This document shows, one piece after another, positions 18,523 through 26,723 of a DNA stretch of 48,400 bases. This DNA comes from Bacteroidota bacterium (GTDB lineage Bacteria; Bacteroidota; Ignavibacteria; Ignavibacteriales; Ignavibacteriaceae), in assembly GCA_023453665.1 (NCBI GenBank), contig JAEXTA010000167.1, positions 1 through 48,400 of the forward strand, given 5' to 3'. The notes below the pieces were generated by a model. It did no database searches and was not told where the DNA came from. It saw only the letters and a list, made by a program, of their open reading frames with translations. A program made the position numbers and the translations under genes. Each line of letters begins with the position of its first letter. Position 1 is the stretch's first letter.

Positions 18523-19089
18523 TTACCATCCCGAGACGGTATCTAAAAGAATATCTTCCGTAATCTTGTCAATCGCTTCTTCAATTGCACCTCTTCTGAG
18601 TGATACATCTCCCTGGTAATCGCCGGTGTTTGAAAAGCTTTTATCAAAAACCGTTTTTCGTTTTACAAGATCTTTAAAAGATGCCTGAATAGTTATTGTA
18701 ACTCTTCTTGTACTTACTGATTCACCCGCCGAAACAATTGCTGGTGCGTCACTCAGAGATGTAATAACACATTCAAGTACCGAGTTTGCCGTTGTTCTTT
18801 CAGATACCTGTAATGTGTTATCTGAAATAAACTTTGTTACAAGCTGATCGGTCAGTAATTCTCTCAATCCTGGTTCACCTGAACCGCTTCTGTCATCGGC
18901 GATTGGAATAGCAATCGTTTCAAGATGCGGAGGAACTGCAGCTCCGGTAAAGGAGTACGAAAAACACGCTTCAAAATTAACTATGGCGGCAGTGATAAAC
19001 AAGCTTATAAACAGAAGCTTAAGTTTATTAAAAAGTCCGTTTTTAGCCTGTTTTTGCTGTAAATGATTGTTAGCAGAGATGTATCTCAT
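18523..19089 (-). CDS. lptE: LptE-like LPS-assembly lipoprotein
   Basis: A 188-residue protein. An N-terminal hydrophobic segment (about 24-40, LKLLFISLFITAAIVNFEAC) ends at a Cys, suggesting lipidation. A Bacteroidota-type LptE domain follows: SFTGAAVPPHLETIAIPIADDRS, GLRELLTDQLVTKFI and ISDNTLQVSERTTANSVLECVI. LptE plugs LptD at the outer membrane for LPS insertion. It overlaps the upstream sigma-54 activator by 4 bp (ATGA), a pairing often seen in Bacteroidota. Confidence 0.87.
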   Translation of the reverse strand: MRYISANNHLQQKQAKNGLFNKLKLLFISLFITAAIVNFEACFSYSFTGAAVPPHLETIAIPIADDRSGSGEPGLRELLTDQLVTKFISDNTLQVSERTTANSVLECVITSLSDAPAIVSAGESVSTRRVTITIQASFKDLVKRKTVFDKSFSNTGDYQGDVSLRRGAIEEAIDKITEDILLDTVSGW

Positions 19090-20195
19090 CTTAAATTGTA
19101 CTCCTTGATTTTTCTGTACAAAGTCCGCTCACTTATGCTCAGTAAACGGGCTGCATCCCTTTTGTTGCCGCGGGTAGTTTCGAGTGCATTGATGATCGCG
19201 TCTTTTTCCATATCGTGCAACGCTCGCACATCATTAGAGCCATTATTTGTTGCGTTGTTATTAAAGACTTCATTCTGTTTGCTTATGATAAGATCTTTTA
19301 ATTCCACAAGGTCCTTTTTTATTTCGAATAAAGCTCTGTAAAATAATTCCCTGTCAAGATCTTCGGAAGATTTATTAAGAAAAACCGGAAGATTCCTGTT
19401 TACTTCTTTCGGTTCCATTTCAAAAAGTATTGCACCGAATGATGACGGCTCAAGTACTCCGCTTCTGTTTAACGCAACGGCTGTTTCAACCGTATTTTTA
19501 AGTTCGCGGATATTTCCGGGCCAGTTATATTCCGTAAGTACAGAAAGTGCTTCTTCTGAAATTTGCGGTACATTTATTTTGTTATGCTGAGCATAAGCTG
19601 TTATAAAATTTTTAGCAAGAATTTCAATTTCAGGTTTTCGTTTTCGTAACGGAGGAATCGTTAGTGATACTGCTTTTAACCTGAAGTACAGATCTTCACG
19701 AAATCTTTTTGCATCAACTTCACGCTGAAGATCTTTATTTGTTGCAGCAATAATTCTTACATCAACTTTAGTTACAGTTTCTGCGCCAAGTCTCAGGAAT
19801 TCTTTTGTCTCAAGTACTCTGAGTAATTTTACCTGAGTTGTTAAAGGCATTTCAGCAATTTCATCAAGGAATAAAGTTCCGCCGTCGGCTATTTCAAAAT
19901 AACCTTTGCGGCTTTCCACTGCGCCGGTGAACGATCCTTTTTTATGTCCGAATAATTCACTTTCAAGAATACCTTCCGGTATAGCGCCGCAGTTTACGCT
20001 AACAAGCTGTTTGTCAGAACGGTTACTGTAGCCGTGTATCGCCCTTGCAAAAACTTCTTTACCTACACCGCTTTCACCTGTTATTAATACAGATATATCC
20101 GACTTTGCAACCTGCATTACAACATCGATGAGGTCGTTTATCTCCTTGGTCTTGCCGATTATTCCAAATTTATTTTTGAACTGTTCTATCGTCAT
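19086..20195 (-). CDS. Sigma-54-dependent Fis-family transcriptional activator (no receiver)
   Basis: A protein of 369 residues that starts almost directly at the AAA+ domain: Walker A GESGVGKEVFARAIH, Walker B GGTLFLDEIAEM and the arginine-finger area. The sigma-54 contact loop reads GSFTGA rather than GAFTGA. A linker follows, then a Fis-type HTH at the C terminus (INALETTRGNKRDAARLLSISERTLYRKIKEYNL). It lacks an N-terminal sensory domain, so it may be constitutively active or controlled by level. It heads the lptE-GT2-TPR run and has a TATATTTG box upstream. Confidence 0.93.
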   Translation of the reverse strand: MTIEQFKNKFGIIGKTKEINDLIDVVMQVAKSDISVLITGESGVGKEVFARAIHGYSNRSDKQLVSVNCGAIPEGILESELFGHKKGSFTGAVESRKGYFEIADGGTLFLDEIAEMPLTTQVKLLRVLETKEFLRLGAETVTKVDVRIIAATNKDLQREVDAKRFREDLYFRLKAVSLTIPPLRKRKPEIEILAKNFITAYAQHNKINVPQISEEALSVLTEYNWPGNIRELKNTVETAVALNRSGVLEPSSFGAILFEMEPKEVNRNLPVFLNKSSEDLDRELFYRALFEIKKDLVELKDLIISKQNEVFNNNATNNGSNDVRALHDMEKDAIINALETTRGNKRDAARLLSISERTLYRKIKEYNLR

Positions 20196-20227
20196 TTTTA
20201 TAATTAAAGAATAGAAAATTGATGTGC

Positions 20228-20235
20228 CAAATATA
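20228..20235 (-). promoter_or_regulatory. Bacteroidota-like -7 box upstream of the sigma-54 activator
   Basis: On the minus strand the sequence reads TATATTTG, matching the Bacteroidota housekeeping -7 consensus TAnnTTTG. It lies about 33 bp before the ATG at 20195. The -33 element is weak, so this is a moderate-confidence promoter for the sigma-54 activator-lptE run. Confidence 0.5.
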
Positions 20236-20283
20236 CCATCTTTTAAGAGTTTAATAAATACGGAATTTGGGTGACTACGGATT

Positions 20284-20328
20284 ATCTTTGCAGGATGGGA
20301 GAAAGAGTAAGAGAAAGAAAATTAAGAT
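20284..20328 (-). pseudogene. Ectopic remnant of a lipoprotein signal-peptide coding sequence
   Basis: About 34 of 35 bases (with one 3-bp gap after them) match 21847-21894, the start of the lipoprotein gene that ends about 280 bp upstream of this remnant (reading on the minus strand). Reading on the minus strand it encodes ILIFFLLLFLPSCKDNP, a full lipobox (LPSC), then a stop. An in-frame TGA lies directly before it, so there is no start. It looks like the remains of a duplicated paralogue. Confidence 0.6.
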
Positions 20329-20357
20329 TCACTAACTAATTTATGTCACACATCGTT

Positions 20358-20453
20358 GAAAGATGACATCTTTATACTTCTAGAAGAAAATCGAATAAAA
20401 TTATAATTTAATAAATAGGATGAATCTTCTTCTTAAAAAGATGTCATCTTTTT
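20358..20453. repeat. Nested palindromic element with AGATGWCATCT ends
   Basis: AGATGACATCT (20361-20371) and AGATGTCATCT (20439-20449) are each self-palindromic and are reverse complements of each other, extended to 15 bp by flanking A/T. Inside them AGAAGAA and TTCTTCT form a second arm pair. The same 11-mer recurs at 34827-34837. This suggests a small non-coding repeat unit able to fold into a long hairpin. Confidence 0.55.
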
Positions 20454-20607
20454 ACTACTCTCTTTTGCGTCTGTTCAGTTACTAAACTTTTTCCCTCTGC
20501 GGTTCTTTGCGAAATAAAAAGTGGTTTGAATTCTTCTTTGCGATCTCTGCGGTTAAAAAAAAGGCAGTAATCATAAACTTTTTGCTGAGAACACAAAGTC
20601 ATTTGAT

Positions 20608-21909
20608 TTAGTTTGTTCTTTTACCGATTGTAATTATAGCCCTTGAATTACTCTGACCGCTTGATACTATCATATTGTTTTTAATACTCACACCATAATA
20701 GTTACCTCCAGTTAATGCTGTCTGATCAAAATAACTCTTCCAATCATAACCATTAAAATGTACTATTTCTCCCACACCGCCTACCGCGCAGATATCATTA
20801 ATATCATCACCCCGCAATTTATTAATTGAGTAACTCGTTATATCGAAAATATTATTTGACCACACATTCTGACTAAGATTATTTTTTTCATAAATACCAC
20901 TTCCTGCAACAAAATATTTTTGAGCTGACTTAAACCAAATGGTGCGTAATGGCCAATTAGCTCCTGAAGGGATTAAAGTACTGATACCGCTACTTTCAAT
21001 TTTTAATATCACCCTTTCTAATTCACCGCCTTGTAAAATATTTCCCCCTGCTGCCAATATCTCCCATTCCCCTGTCTTGTTATTATAATCTCCCCAAATA
21101 TCATTTATATTCAATGTTGTTCCGCTTTCTATCCTTCGCCACTGACTACCGTTGTAGTGAGCTATGTTGCCGCCGTTACCTACTGCATATAAATCAGTAC
21201 TGCTACTCCCCCACATTTTATTAATTCTCCATGCAACGCCATTCGGTTCTTTTGGAAAACCATTATTGTGAACAGAATAATTTGCCCCATCCCATTTAAT
21301 AACTCCTTCAAACCAAACTTCTGTCTCTGAAAAGGCATATACCGTGTGACAAGCCCAGCCTCCTTGATTTCCAATCATCTTTAAATGCCACTCATGTCCA
21401 TCCCAATGTACTGCATTGTAAGTAGTATAACCGTTTGCGCTTGTATCTGCAATCATAATTTCGCCCACAGCCCAAATGTCCTTTTCATTTATTATAGCAA
21501 CATCAAATAGAACACTGCTGCCAATAGTTCCAAACTCAAATTTTTCAAAAGTAAAGTTGTGGCTTGTAGTGTCCATTGTGGTAACGCTTAGTTGGTTGCT
21601 GGATACAGGATTCTGGATACTGGTTAGCTGCAAATTGTATGTTTGGTTTGGGAGAAGTGAATCGATGTAAAGCAGTGTGTCTGTTGTTTCCAGGTTTATT
21701 GTTTTAATGGAGTTATCATCTTTTAATAAATTCAGTGATGTTGGGAGTTGGAGATTGGTGGTCGATAATGTCAACCACGCTTCTGTGCAAGAAACATCAT
21801 CAAGTGCAAGTCTTAGTATTGCATCCGGTTTTGGAGGTATTGATTCATCTTTACAGGATGGGAGAAAGAGTAAGAGAAAGAATAAGATTAAGATGTTTTT
21901 GTTTTTCAT
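20608..21909 (-). CDS. Secreted lipoprotein with FnIII-like and beta-propeller-like repeats
   Basis: A protein of 433 residues. The lipoprotein signal KNILILFFLLLFLPSC puts the lipidated Cys at about 19. A fibronectin-III-like segment (about 30-115: LRLALDDVSCTEAWLTLSTTN...YNLQLTSIQN) comes next. Repeats of the form 'DIWAVG...VHWDG..W' and 'LYAVGNGGNIAHYNGSQWRRIESGT' suggest a beta-propeller. Close relatives in Ignavibacteria are uncharacterised. ATG at 21909 is preferred to a TTG three codons earlier. The same signal-peptide DNA occurs as a remnant downstream at 20284-20328. Confidence 0.82.
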   Translation of the reverse strand: MKNKNILILFFLLLFLPSCKDESIPPKPDAILRLALDDVSCTEAWLTLSTTNLQLPTSLNLLKDDNSIKTINLETTDTLLYIDSLLPNQTYNLQLTSIQNPVSSNQLSVTTMDTTSHNFTFEKFEFGTIGSSVLFDVAIINEKDIWAVGEIMIADTSANGYTTYNAVHWDGHEWHLKMIGNQGGWACHTVYAFSETEVWFEGVIKWDGANYSVHNNGFPKEPNGVAWRINKMWGSSSTDLYAVGNGGNIAHYNGSQWRRIESGTTLNINDIWGDYNNKTGEWEILAAGGNILQGGELERVILKIESSGISTLIPSGANWPLRTIWFKSAQKYFVAGSGIYEKNNLSQNVWSNNIFDITSYSINKLRGDDINDICAVGGVGEIVHFNGYDWKSYFDQTALTGGNYYGVSIKNNMIVSSGQSNSRAIITIGKRTN

Positions 21910-21992
21910 GGTGCCCAATATTTATTTTTTCTTACTTCAACATAAAAGGTTTTTCTGAAACTATAAATTGATAAAACAATCATTCACTCAAA

Positions 21993-22763
21993 CTAAATCT
22001 CCGTCACCATCCCATCAAAAGACAAAACAATCTTGGACTTTAAATTTACCGGAAGCTGCTTCAGCATAAGCCGTAATTCATCTTCAACTTCATCACCGAT
22101 ATGAGTAAGAAACACTTTTGTTATTTCCCTCTTCTCTATGAATGAAATCAAATCAGGAATACTAATATGTGTTGTTTCAGTTATTAAGCAATCATAATCC
22201 AGATCATCAAAAAGTGAAAGATCATCAGCGCTGCCGACATCCCCGGTATAATAAAGTGAAGTTGAGTTTGATGTAAACAAAAATCCCGATGACTCAAAAC
22301 TTAATTCATTCTGCTGATCAGAGCTTTTGTACTTATGTAAATGTGTATTGGGTTTTGAGATACAATTTATCTTTTCACAAATGTTAAACGGTTGTGTGTG
22401 ATTAAACCCGTGGAAAGTAATTTCATATCCCATTCTTTCATTAAAGATATAAGACTGCCTTAAAAATCTTTTAAGAAATTCTTCAAGTGAAGTATGAACA
22501 AAAATTTTCAACTCACTCTTTCTCCCGTTCATTTTCATCTGGCTGAGAAGCAGCGGCAGACCCGAATAATGATCAGGATGCAGATGAGATATTACTATCG
22601 AATCTATCGAAAGAAAATCAACATCCTGCAAAAGCAGCGCGCGTGAAATTCCGTCGCCGCAATCGACTAAAATATGATTTTTCTTTTCCGAGATGATAAA
22701 TGATGAGTGTGCCCTTAGTAAAGAAGTTTTACCCGAACCTGTTCCGATAAATTGAATTTTCAA
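21993..22763 (-). CDS. MBL-fold metallo-hydrolase (RNase Z-like)
   Basis: A 256-residue metallo-beta-lactamase-fold protein. It has IDSIVISHLHPDHYSGLPLLL (H-x-H-x-D-H), a later LYYTGDVGSADDLSLF (the metal-bridging Asp) and KVFLTHIGD near the end. The pattern fits the RNase Z/YhfI-like subgroup; the substrate is not known. The only usable start is TTG at 22763, just at the conserved MKIQFIGTGSG; upstream frame runs into a stop. It follows the SPOR gene by 13 bp on the same strand. Confidence 0.88.
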   Translation of the reverse strand: MKIQFIGTGSGKTSLLRAHSSFIISEKKNHILVDCGDGISRALLLQDVDFLSIDSIVISHLHPDHYSGLPLLLSQMKMNGRKSELKIFVHTSLEEFLKRFLRQSYIFNERMGYEITFHGFNHTQPFNICEKINCISKPNTHLHKYKSSDQQNELSFESSGFLFTSNSTSLYYTGDVGSADDLSLFDDLDYDCLITETTHISIPDLISFIEKREITKVFLTHIGDEVEDELRLMLKQLPVNLKSKIVLSFDGMVTEI

Positions 22764-22776
22764 GTTGGTACTTTTT

Positions 22777-23487
22777 TTAATTGATGCTTGTTACAATGGC
22801 ATTTATTTTAAATTCTGAATTGATGACCTGCATTGTGCTTCGTGCTTCTTCTTCATTTACAAACCTTCCGACGAACACAACATGAAATACACTTCCCCCG
22901 ACTGTTTTATCCTTAACTTCGCTGTAGTAACCGGATTTTTCAAAATCTTTTTTTAACTGCATCGCGTTTGCTTCTGTGCTGAATGCGCCTGCTTGTAACG
23001 TATATAAATATTTTTTCGTGTCCTTAACTGGCGGAGTTTCTTTTGGTGTTTCCTTCACTTCACTTCTTGATAACTCATTCGTTTCATCCTGCTGAGGTAT
23101 TGTCCTGTCTGCAATTTTTATGTAAGGAGATTCAGGATATTCATTCTTCAACCGCTTTAAATAATTTGCTGCGGTTTCATAAAGTCCAAGCGCGTAGTAA
23201 TAAGAATAAACCCTGAACATAGCCGCATCAGCGTATTTACTGCGCGGGTACTTTGTAAGGATGGAATTGTATATCACAAGCGCATCCTGTCCGTTTTCCG
23301 TCAGCACACCTTCAAGAAAAAGTATTGAAGGACTGTCAGGATATTTTTTTTTCAACAAGGGCAATTCTTCAGAAGCGTTTTGTGTGTTGCCCGCTTCAAT
23401 CTGTTTAAGATATGGTATGATGTCAACATCCTGCGCAAACGCCGGAACGAATAAAATAAAAATGAACAGTACCAATAATCTTTTCAT
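22777..23487 (-). CDS. SPOR domain protein with TPR-like repeats
   Basis: A 236-residue exported protein. A signal peptide (MKRLLVLFIFILFVPAFA) is followed by two or three TPR-like helices (about 25-120, IPYLKQIEAGNTQNASEELPLL and SKYADAAMFRVYSYYYALG) and a charged linker. The C-terminal SPOR domain (about 158-235) reads YLYTLQAGAFSTEANAMQLKKDFE and VVFVGRFVNEEEAR. SPOR domains bind denuded peptidoglycan at division sites, so it is probably a periplasmic cell-wall-associated protein. Confidence 0.9.
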   Translation of the reverse strand: MKRLLVLFIFILFVPAFAQDVDIIPYLKQIEAGNTQNASEELPLLKKKYPDSPSILFLEGVLTENGQDALVIYNSILTKYPRSKYADAAMFRVYSYYYALGLYETAANYLKRLKNEYPESPYIKIADRTIPQQDETNELSRSEVKETPKETPPVKDTKKYLYTLQAGAFSTEANAMQLKKDFEKSGYYSEVKDKTVGGSVFHVVFVGRFVNEEEARSTMQVINSEFKINAIVTSIN

Positions 23488-23506
23488 TTTAAAACTTCTT
23501 TATAAT

Positions 23507-24856
23507 TCACGCTGTTAATGATAACGGCTTACCCGGCATTTCGATCTTCTCAACATACTCGCCGAATAAAGTCGCGTGATTAACTTTGTTTATCCTGATC
23601 TTCACATAACTGCCTTCACCGATATTTTCCCTGACAGGAATTATCACCACTTTGTTTGTGTCGGTTCTTCCTGCAAAAAACTTATCGGACTTTCTGCTGA
23701 AATCTTCGATCAGGATTATTTCCTCAGTACCAATTGATGCCTGGTTTATCTCAAGCGCTATCTGCTGCTGAAGTTCAATTATCTCCGAGAGTCTTCCCGT
23801 CTTTACATTTTCAGGGACATCATCTTCCATCCTGAAAGCTTTCGTTCCTTCCCTCGGCGAATACTTGAACATATACGCACCGTCATATCGCACCTTCTTC
23901 ATCACATCAAGAGTTTTCTGGTGATCTTCTTCAGTCTCGGTCGGGAAGCCTGAAATTATATCAGTCGAAAAACTTACACCGGGGATTATCTTCCTTGCCT
24001 TATCAATTATTTCAAGATAATGTTCAACAGTATACGTCCTGTTCATCAGGTCAAGAATCCTGTTTGAACCGCTCTGCACAGGCAGATGAATATAATTGCA
24101 GATGTTCGGGTACTCCGCAATTGTATATAAAAGTTTATCCGAAATATCCTGCGGATGCGATGTTGTAAATCTTATTCTTATCGAAGCATCAACCGAAGCG
24201 GAAGCGGCAAGCAGGTCGGCAAAATCATTTCCGTTATCGAGATATGAATTTACATTCTGTCCCAGCAAAGTTATTTCCTTAAACCCGCGCTGACTTAAAG
24301 TTTTAATCTCATCAACAACCGAACTTAATGAACGGCTTCTTTCCCTTCCCCTTGTAAAAGGAACAACACAAAAAGTGCAGAACTTATCACAGCCGCGCAT
24401 AACCGAAATCCACGCAACAAGACCATCCTCGCGGTATGGAACTATATCATCATAAGTTTCTGTTTTGGAAAGACGGACACCAATTCCCTTTTCACCGTTG
24501 AACGCCACATCAATCAGCTCAGGCAAACGGCGGTATTCATCGGGACCGACAACAAGATCAACAATTTTTTTCTCTTCTATCAGGTCCTTGCGCAGCCTCT
24601 CCGCCATACAGCCGAGTATGCCTACAACCATTCCAGGTTTTGTGTCCTTTATCGTTTTAATATTGCCGAGCCTTCCGTAAATACGCTGTTCCGCGTTATC
24701 ACGTATGCTGCACGTGTTCAGCAAAACAAGGTCTGCCTCCGAAATATTTTCAGTTACAGCGTAACCTTTGTTTTTAAGAATGCCAAGCACAACCTCAGTA
24801 TCAGCAAGATTCATCTGGCAGCCGTACGTCTCTATATAAACATTATTCTTATTCAT
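23507..24856 (-). CDS. miaB: tRNA-2-methylthio-N6-dimethylallyladenosine synthase MiaB
   Basis: A radical SAM methylthiotransferase of 449 residues. The N-terminal motif is YIETYGCQMNLADTE, the radical-SAM cluster is RGCDKFCTFCVVPFTRGRERS, and a TRAM domain follows at the C terminus. MiaB methylthiolates i6A37 of tRNAs reading UNN codons. The YGCQMN and TRGRE motifs separate it from RimO. ATG at 24856 follows AGGA at good spacing; a TTG one codon earlier is less likely. It borders the accessory island. Confidence 0.96.
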   Translation of the reverse strand: MNKNNVYIETYGCQMNLADTEVVLGILKNKGYAVTENISEADLVLLNTCSIRDNAEQRIYGRLGNIKTIKDTKPGMVVGILGCMAERLRKDLIEEKKIVDLVVGPDEYRRLPELIDVAFNGEKGIGVRLSKTETYDDIVPYREDGLVAWISVMRGCDKFCTFCVVPFTRGRERSRSLSSVVDEIKTLSQRGFKEITLLGQNVNSYLDNGNDFADLLAASASVDASIRIRFTTSHPQDISDKLLYTIAEYPNICNYIHLPVQSGSNRILDLMNRTYTVEHYLEIIDKARKIIPGVSFSTDIISGFPTETEEDHQKTLDVMKKVRYDGAYMFKYSPREGTKAFRMEDDVPENVKTGRLSEIIELQQQIALEINQASIGTEEIILIEDFSRKSDKFFAGRTDTNKVVIIPVRENIGEGSYVKIRINKVNHATLFGEYVEKIEMPGKPLSLTA

Positions 24857-25102
24857 CAATTCCTATGGATTTTACGGGCGCAATATAAGATTAAATGGAG
24901 AGGCGTTCAATACAATGGGAGATGTATAATGCGATGAGAAAAAAGTATAATAATTTTGGGATTTATTAGGTTATCGTCAAATCAACTCAATCATCGTTTC
25001 ATAAGAAAATGAATGTGGATTCTTCCTCCATTATTACTTCAGTGCTAGAATGTTCATAGTATAAATGCCGAATGGAAAGACAGCATTTGCTTAGTTGTCG
25101 CG

Positions 25103-26461
25103 TTATACATCGATTATTCCATCTTCTTGATAAATATTCCTTCGTTCTTTTTCATCATTAGCAGAATAATTAGAATCGATTATTTCACGTATATAAAATT
25201 GGTTCTCAATTTTAAGTTCACTCCACCTTCTTCTCCAAACATTAAACGATTCCCATGAATAACCAAAGAACAATCGTCTACTACAATATCTTAATGAGTA
25301 TTTTATTATTTCATTAAATTCCTCTTCAAATGACGAACCTTTTATAAATAAAAGTGAACCAATAGTAATAATCCAATCAGCTAAATGAGCATATTGTGCC
25401 CAGGCACCATTTTCACGTGTAAAATCTTTTTTCTTATTTAATATTTTTATTAAGAGTTTTAGGAATTCTTGATTAGATTTATCTATACCTAAGGAAGCAG
25501 CTTGAATGAGGATAGTATTAAGAGCTACACTTAACTTTAAAAAGTCATCATCGTATTCGTATCCTTCGTATAATACCTTTCGCAAACTTGAAATGTTATC
25601 AATGATACTCTTTGCTCGACTATAACCCAAAGCAAGACTAATAACTATTTCGTCAATATCATAATTATCAATTACTTGAATTCCATAAGAATATGAATAA
25701 AACTTTGCATAAATATCTTCAACAGGATTTCTTGAAATATAGAATATGTCACTTGTACGATAAGATTCTTTTCTCTGAAATCTTACTTCACTTAAAATGG
25801 TGTTTAGATTAAAATCGCCTAAAGAATATCCAAGAATTGCAACGGTAGTCTCTTGAAGTAATGTAAAGAACTTTCTAGAAAAATAGTTTTGTCTGTTTTG
25901 AAATCTATAATAATCATTAAGTGTCAGAATTATTGAGTTTGGTTTAGATATACAACCATGAATATGATAAATGTTTACACAATTATTAATCCTAGAGATT
26001 GAACTATCTTCAATAAATACTCTACTCTTTTCTGGTAAAACATATTCAGAAAGAATGGTATCATAGTTAGTTGTAATAATATTTACATATGGATGTAGTT
26101 CAAAGAATGTTCTAAATGTCTCCATTTTCTTTGTGTCAATGGTCGTAGAATTGATTCTTGCTCTTATTATCTCACTAACACTTTCTTTAATATCTCTTCT
26201 ATTTTTTAGATACTCCAATTCAAGTATTTGAGCACAGATCGCCAATTCAAATTTACTTCCCGTTATATTCCCATCGATGTCAGTATTAAATAATTGATTG
26301 CTCAATTTTTTTGTAGTATCAATTTCTTTAGCACAATCGACCAACAGTTCTAACCAACTAGGGGCCTTTCCATCAGTCATGTACTTACTAAACCCAGTCC
26401 CTAAAAAAAATGTAAATGATTGATTAACCAAGGCAACAGATAAGTCTGTAAAATCAGCCAT
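25103..26461 (-). CDS. SIR2-domain protein, candidate defence NADase (SIR2-a)
   Basis: A 452-residue protein. The N-terminal SIR2-like NAD-binding fold (about 1-290) has FFLGTGFSK (G21-T-G-F-S25), ITTNYDTIL (130-134), YHIHGCI with His168 as the likely catalytic base, and ILGYSLGDFNLNTI (G211-D216). A helical C-terminal half (about 290-450) has no family I recognise. SIR2-like domains in Thoeris ThsA, DSR and short-Argonaute systems degrade NAD+ during phage infection. That role here is inference. Base use is AT-rich. It stands alone between miaB and a second SIR2 gene and is bracketed by inverted GTATAACGC 9-mers. Confidence 0.82.
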   Translation of the reverse strand: MADFTDLSVALVNQSFTFFLGTGFSKYMTDGKAPSWLELLVDCAKEIDTTKKLSNQLFNTDIDGNITGSKFELAICAQILELEYLKNRRDIKESVSEIIRARINSTTIDTKKMETFRTFFELHPYVNIITTNYDTILSEYVLPEKSRVFIEDSSISRINNCVNIYHIHGCISKPNSIILTLNDYYRFQNRQNYFSRKFFTLLQETTVAILGYSLGDFNLNTILSEVRFQRKESYRTSDIFYISRNPVEDIYAKFYSYSYGIQVIDNYDIDEIVISLALGYSRAKSIIDNISSLRKVLYEGYEYDDDFLKLSVALNTILIQAASLGIDKSNQEFLKLLIKILNKKKDFTRENGAWAQYAHLADWIITIGSLLFIKGSSFEEEFNEIIKYSLRYCSRRLFFGYSWESFNVWRRRWSELKIENQFYIREIIDSNYSANDEKERRNIYQEDGIIDV

Positions 26462-26480
26462 ACTTTTATCTCAATTGGGG

Positions 26481-26497
26481 TATAACGCTCTGTTATA
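26481..26497. repeat. Inverted repeat TATAAC-N5-GTTATA upstream of SIR2-a
   Basis: A perfect 6-bp dyad with a 5-base loop, 19 bp upstream of the SIR2-a start. Its left part GTATAACGC (26480-26488) is the exact reverse complement of GCGTTATAC at 25100-25108, which overlaps the SIR2-a stop codon. Confidence 0.5.
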
Positions 26498-26723
26498 TTA
26501 AAACACAACGCCACAATTATTTTTATTTAAAAGATTTCATGTGTGTTTATTTTTCAAAACACTTTAATTAATAATTAAATTCTCAAATAAATCAATCGAA
26601 TGAATTTGTCTCCCCATACTTAAAAATCCAGATAGCTATTTAAAATTGACGTATAAATCATTAAAGCATTCTATCCCAAAACATCAACTAAATTTTTTAT
26701 AAACTCAATTGATTCTCTACAAA

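Larger units (their letters stand above)
20196..20607. other. Gene-free interval with promoter, decayed lipoprotein start and palindromic repeats
   Basis: A 412-bp gap with no credible gene. It holds the TATATTTG promoter box (20228-20235), a truncated copy of the neighbouring lipoprotein gene's 5' end (20284-20328), a nested palindromic element (20358-20453), and short repeats CTCTGCGGTT... (20494-20510) and ...CTCTGCGGTT (20546-20557) of a kind common in intergenic DNA of this lineage. Confidence 0.6.
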
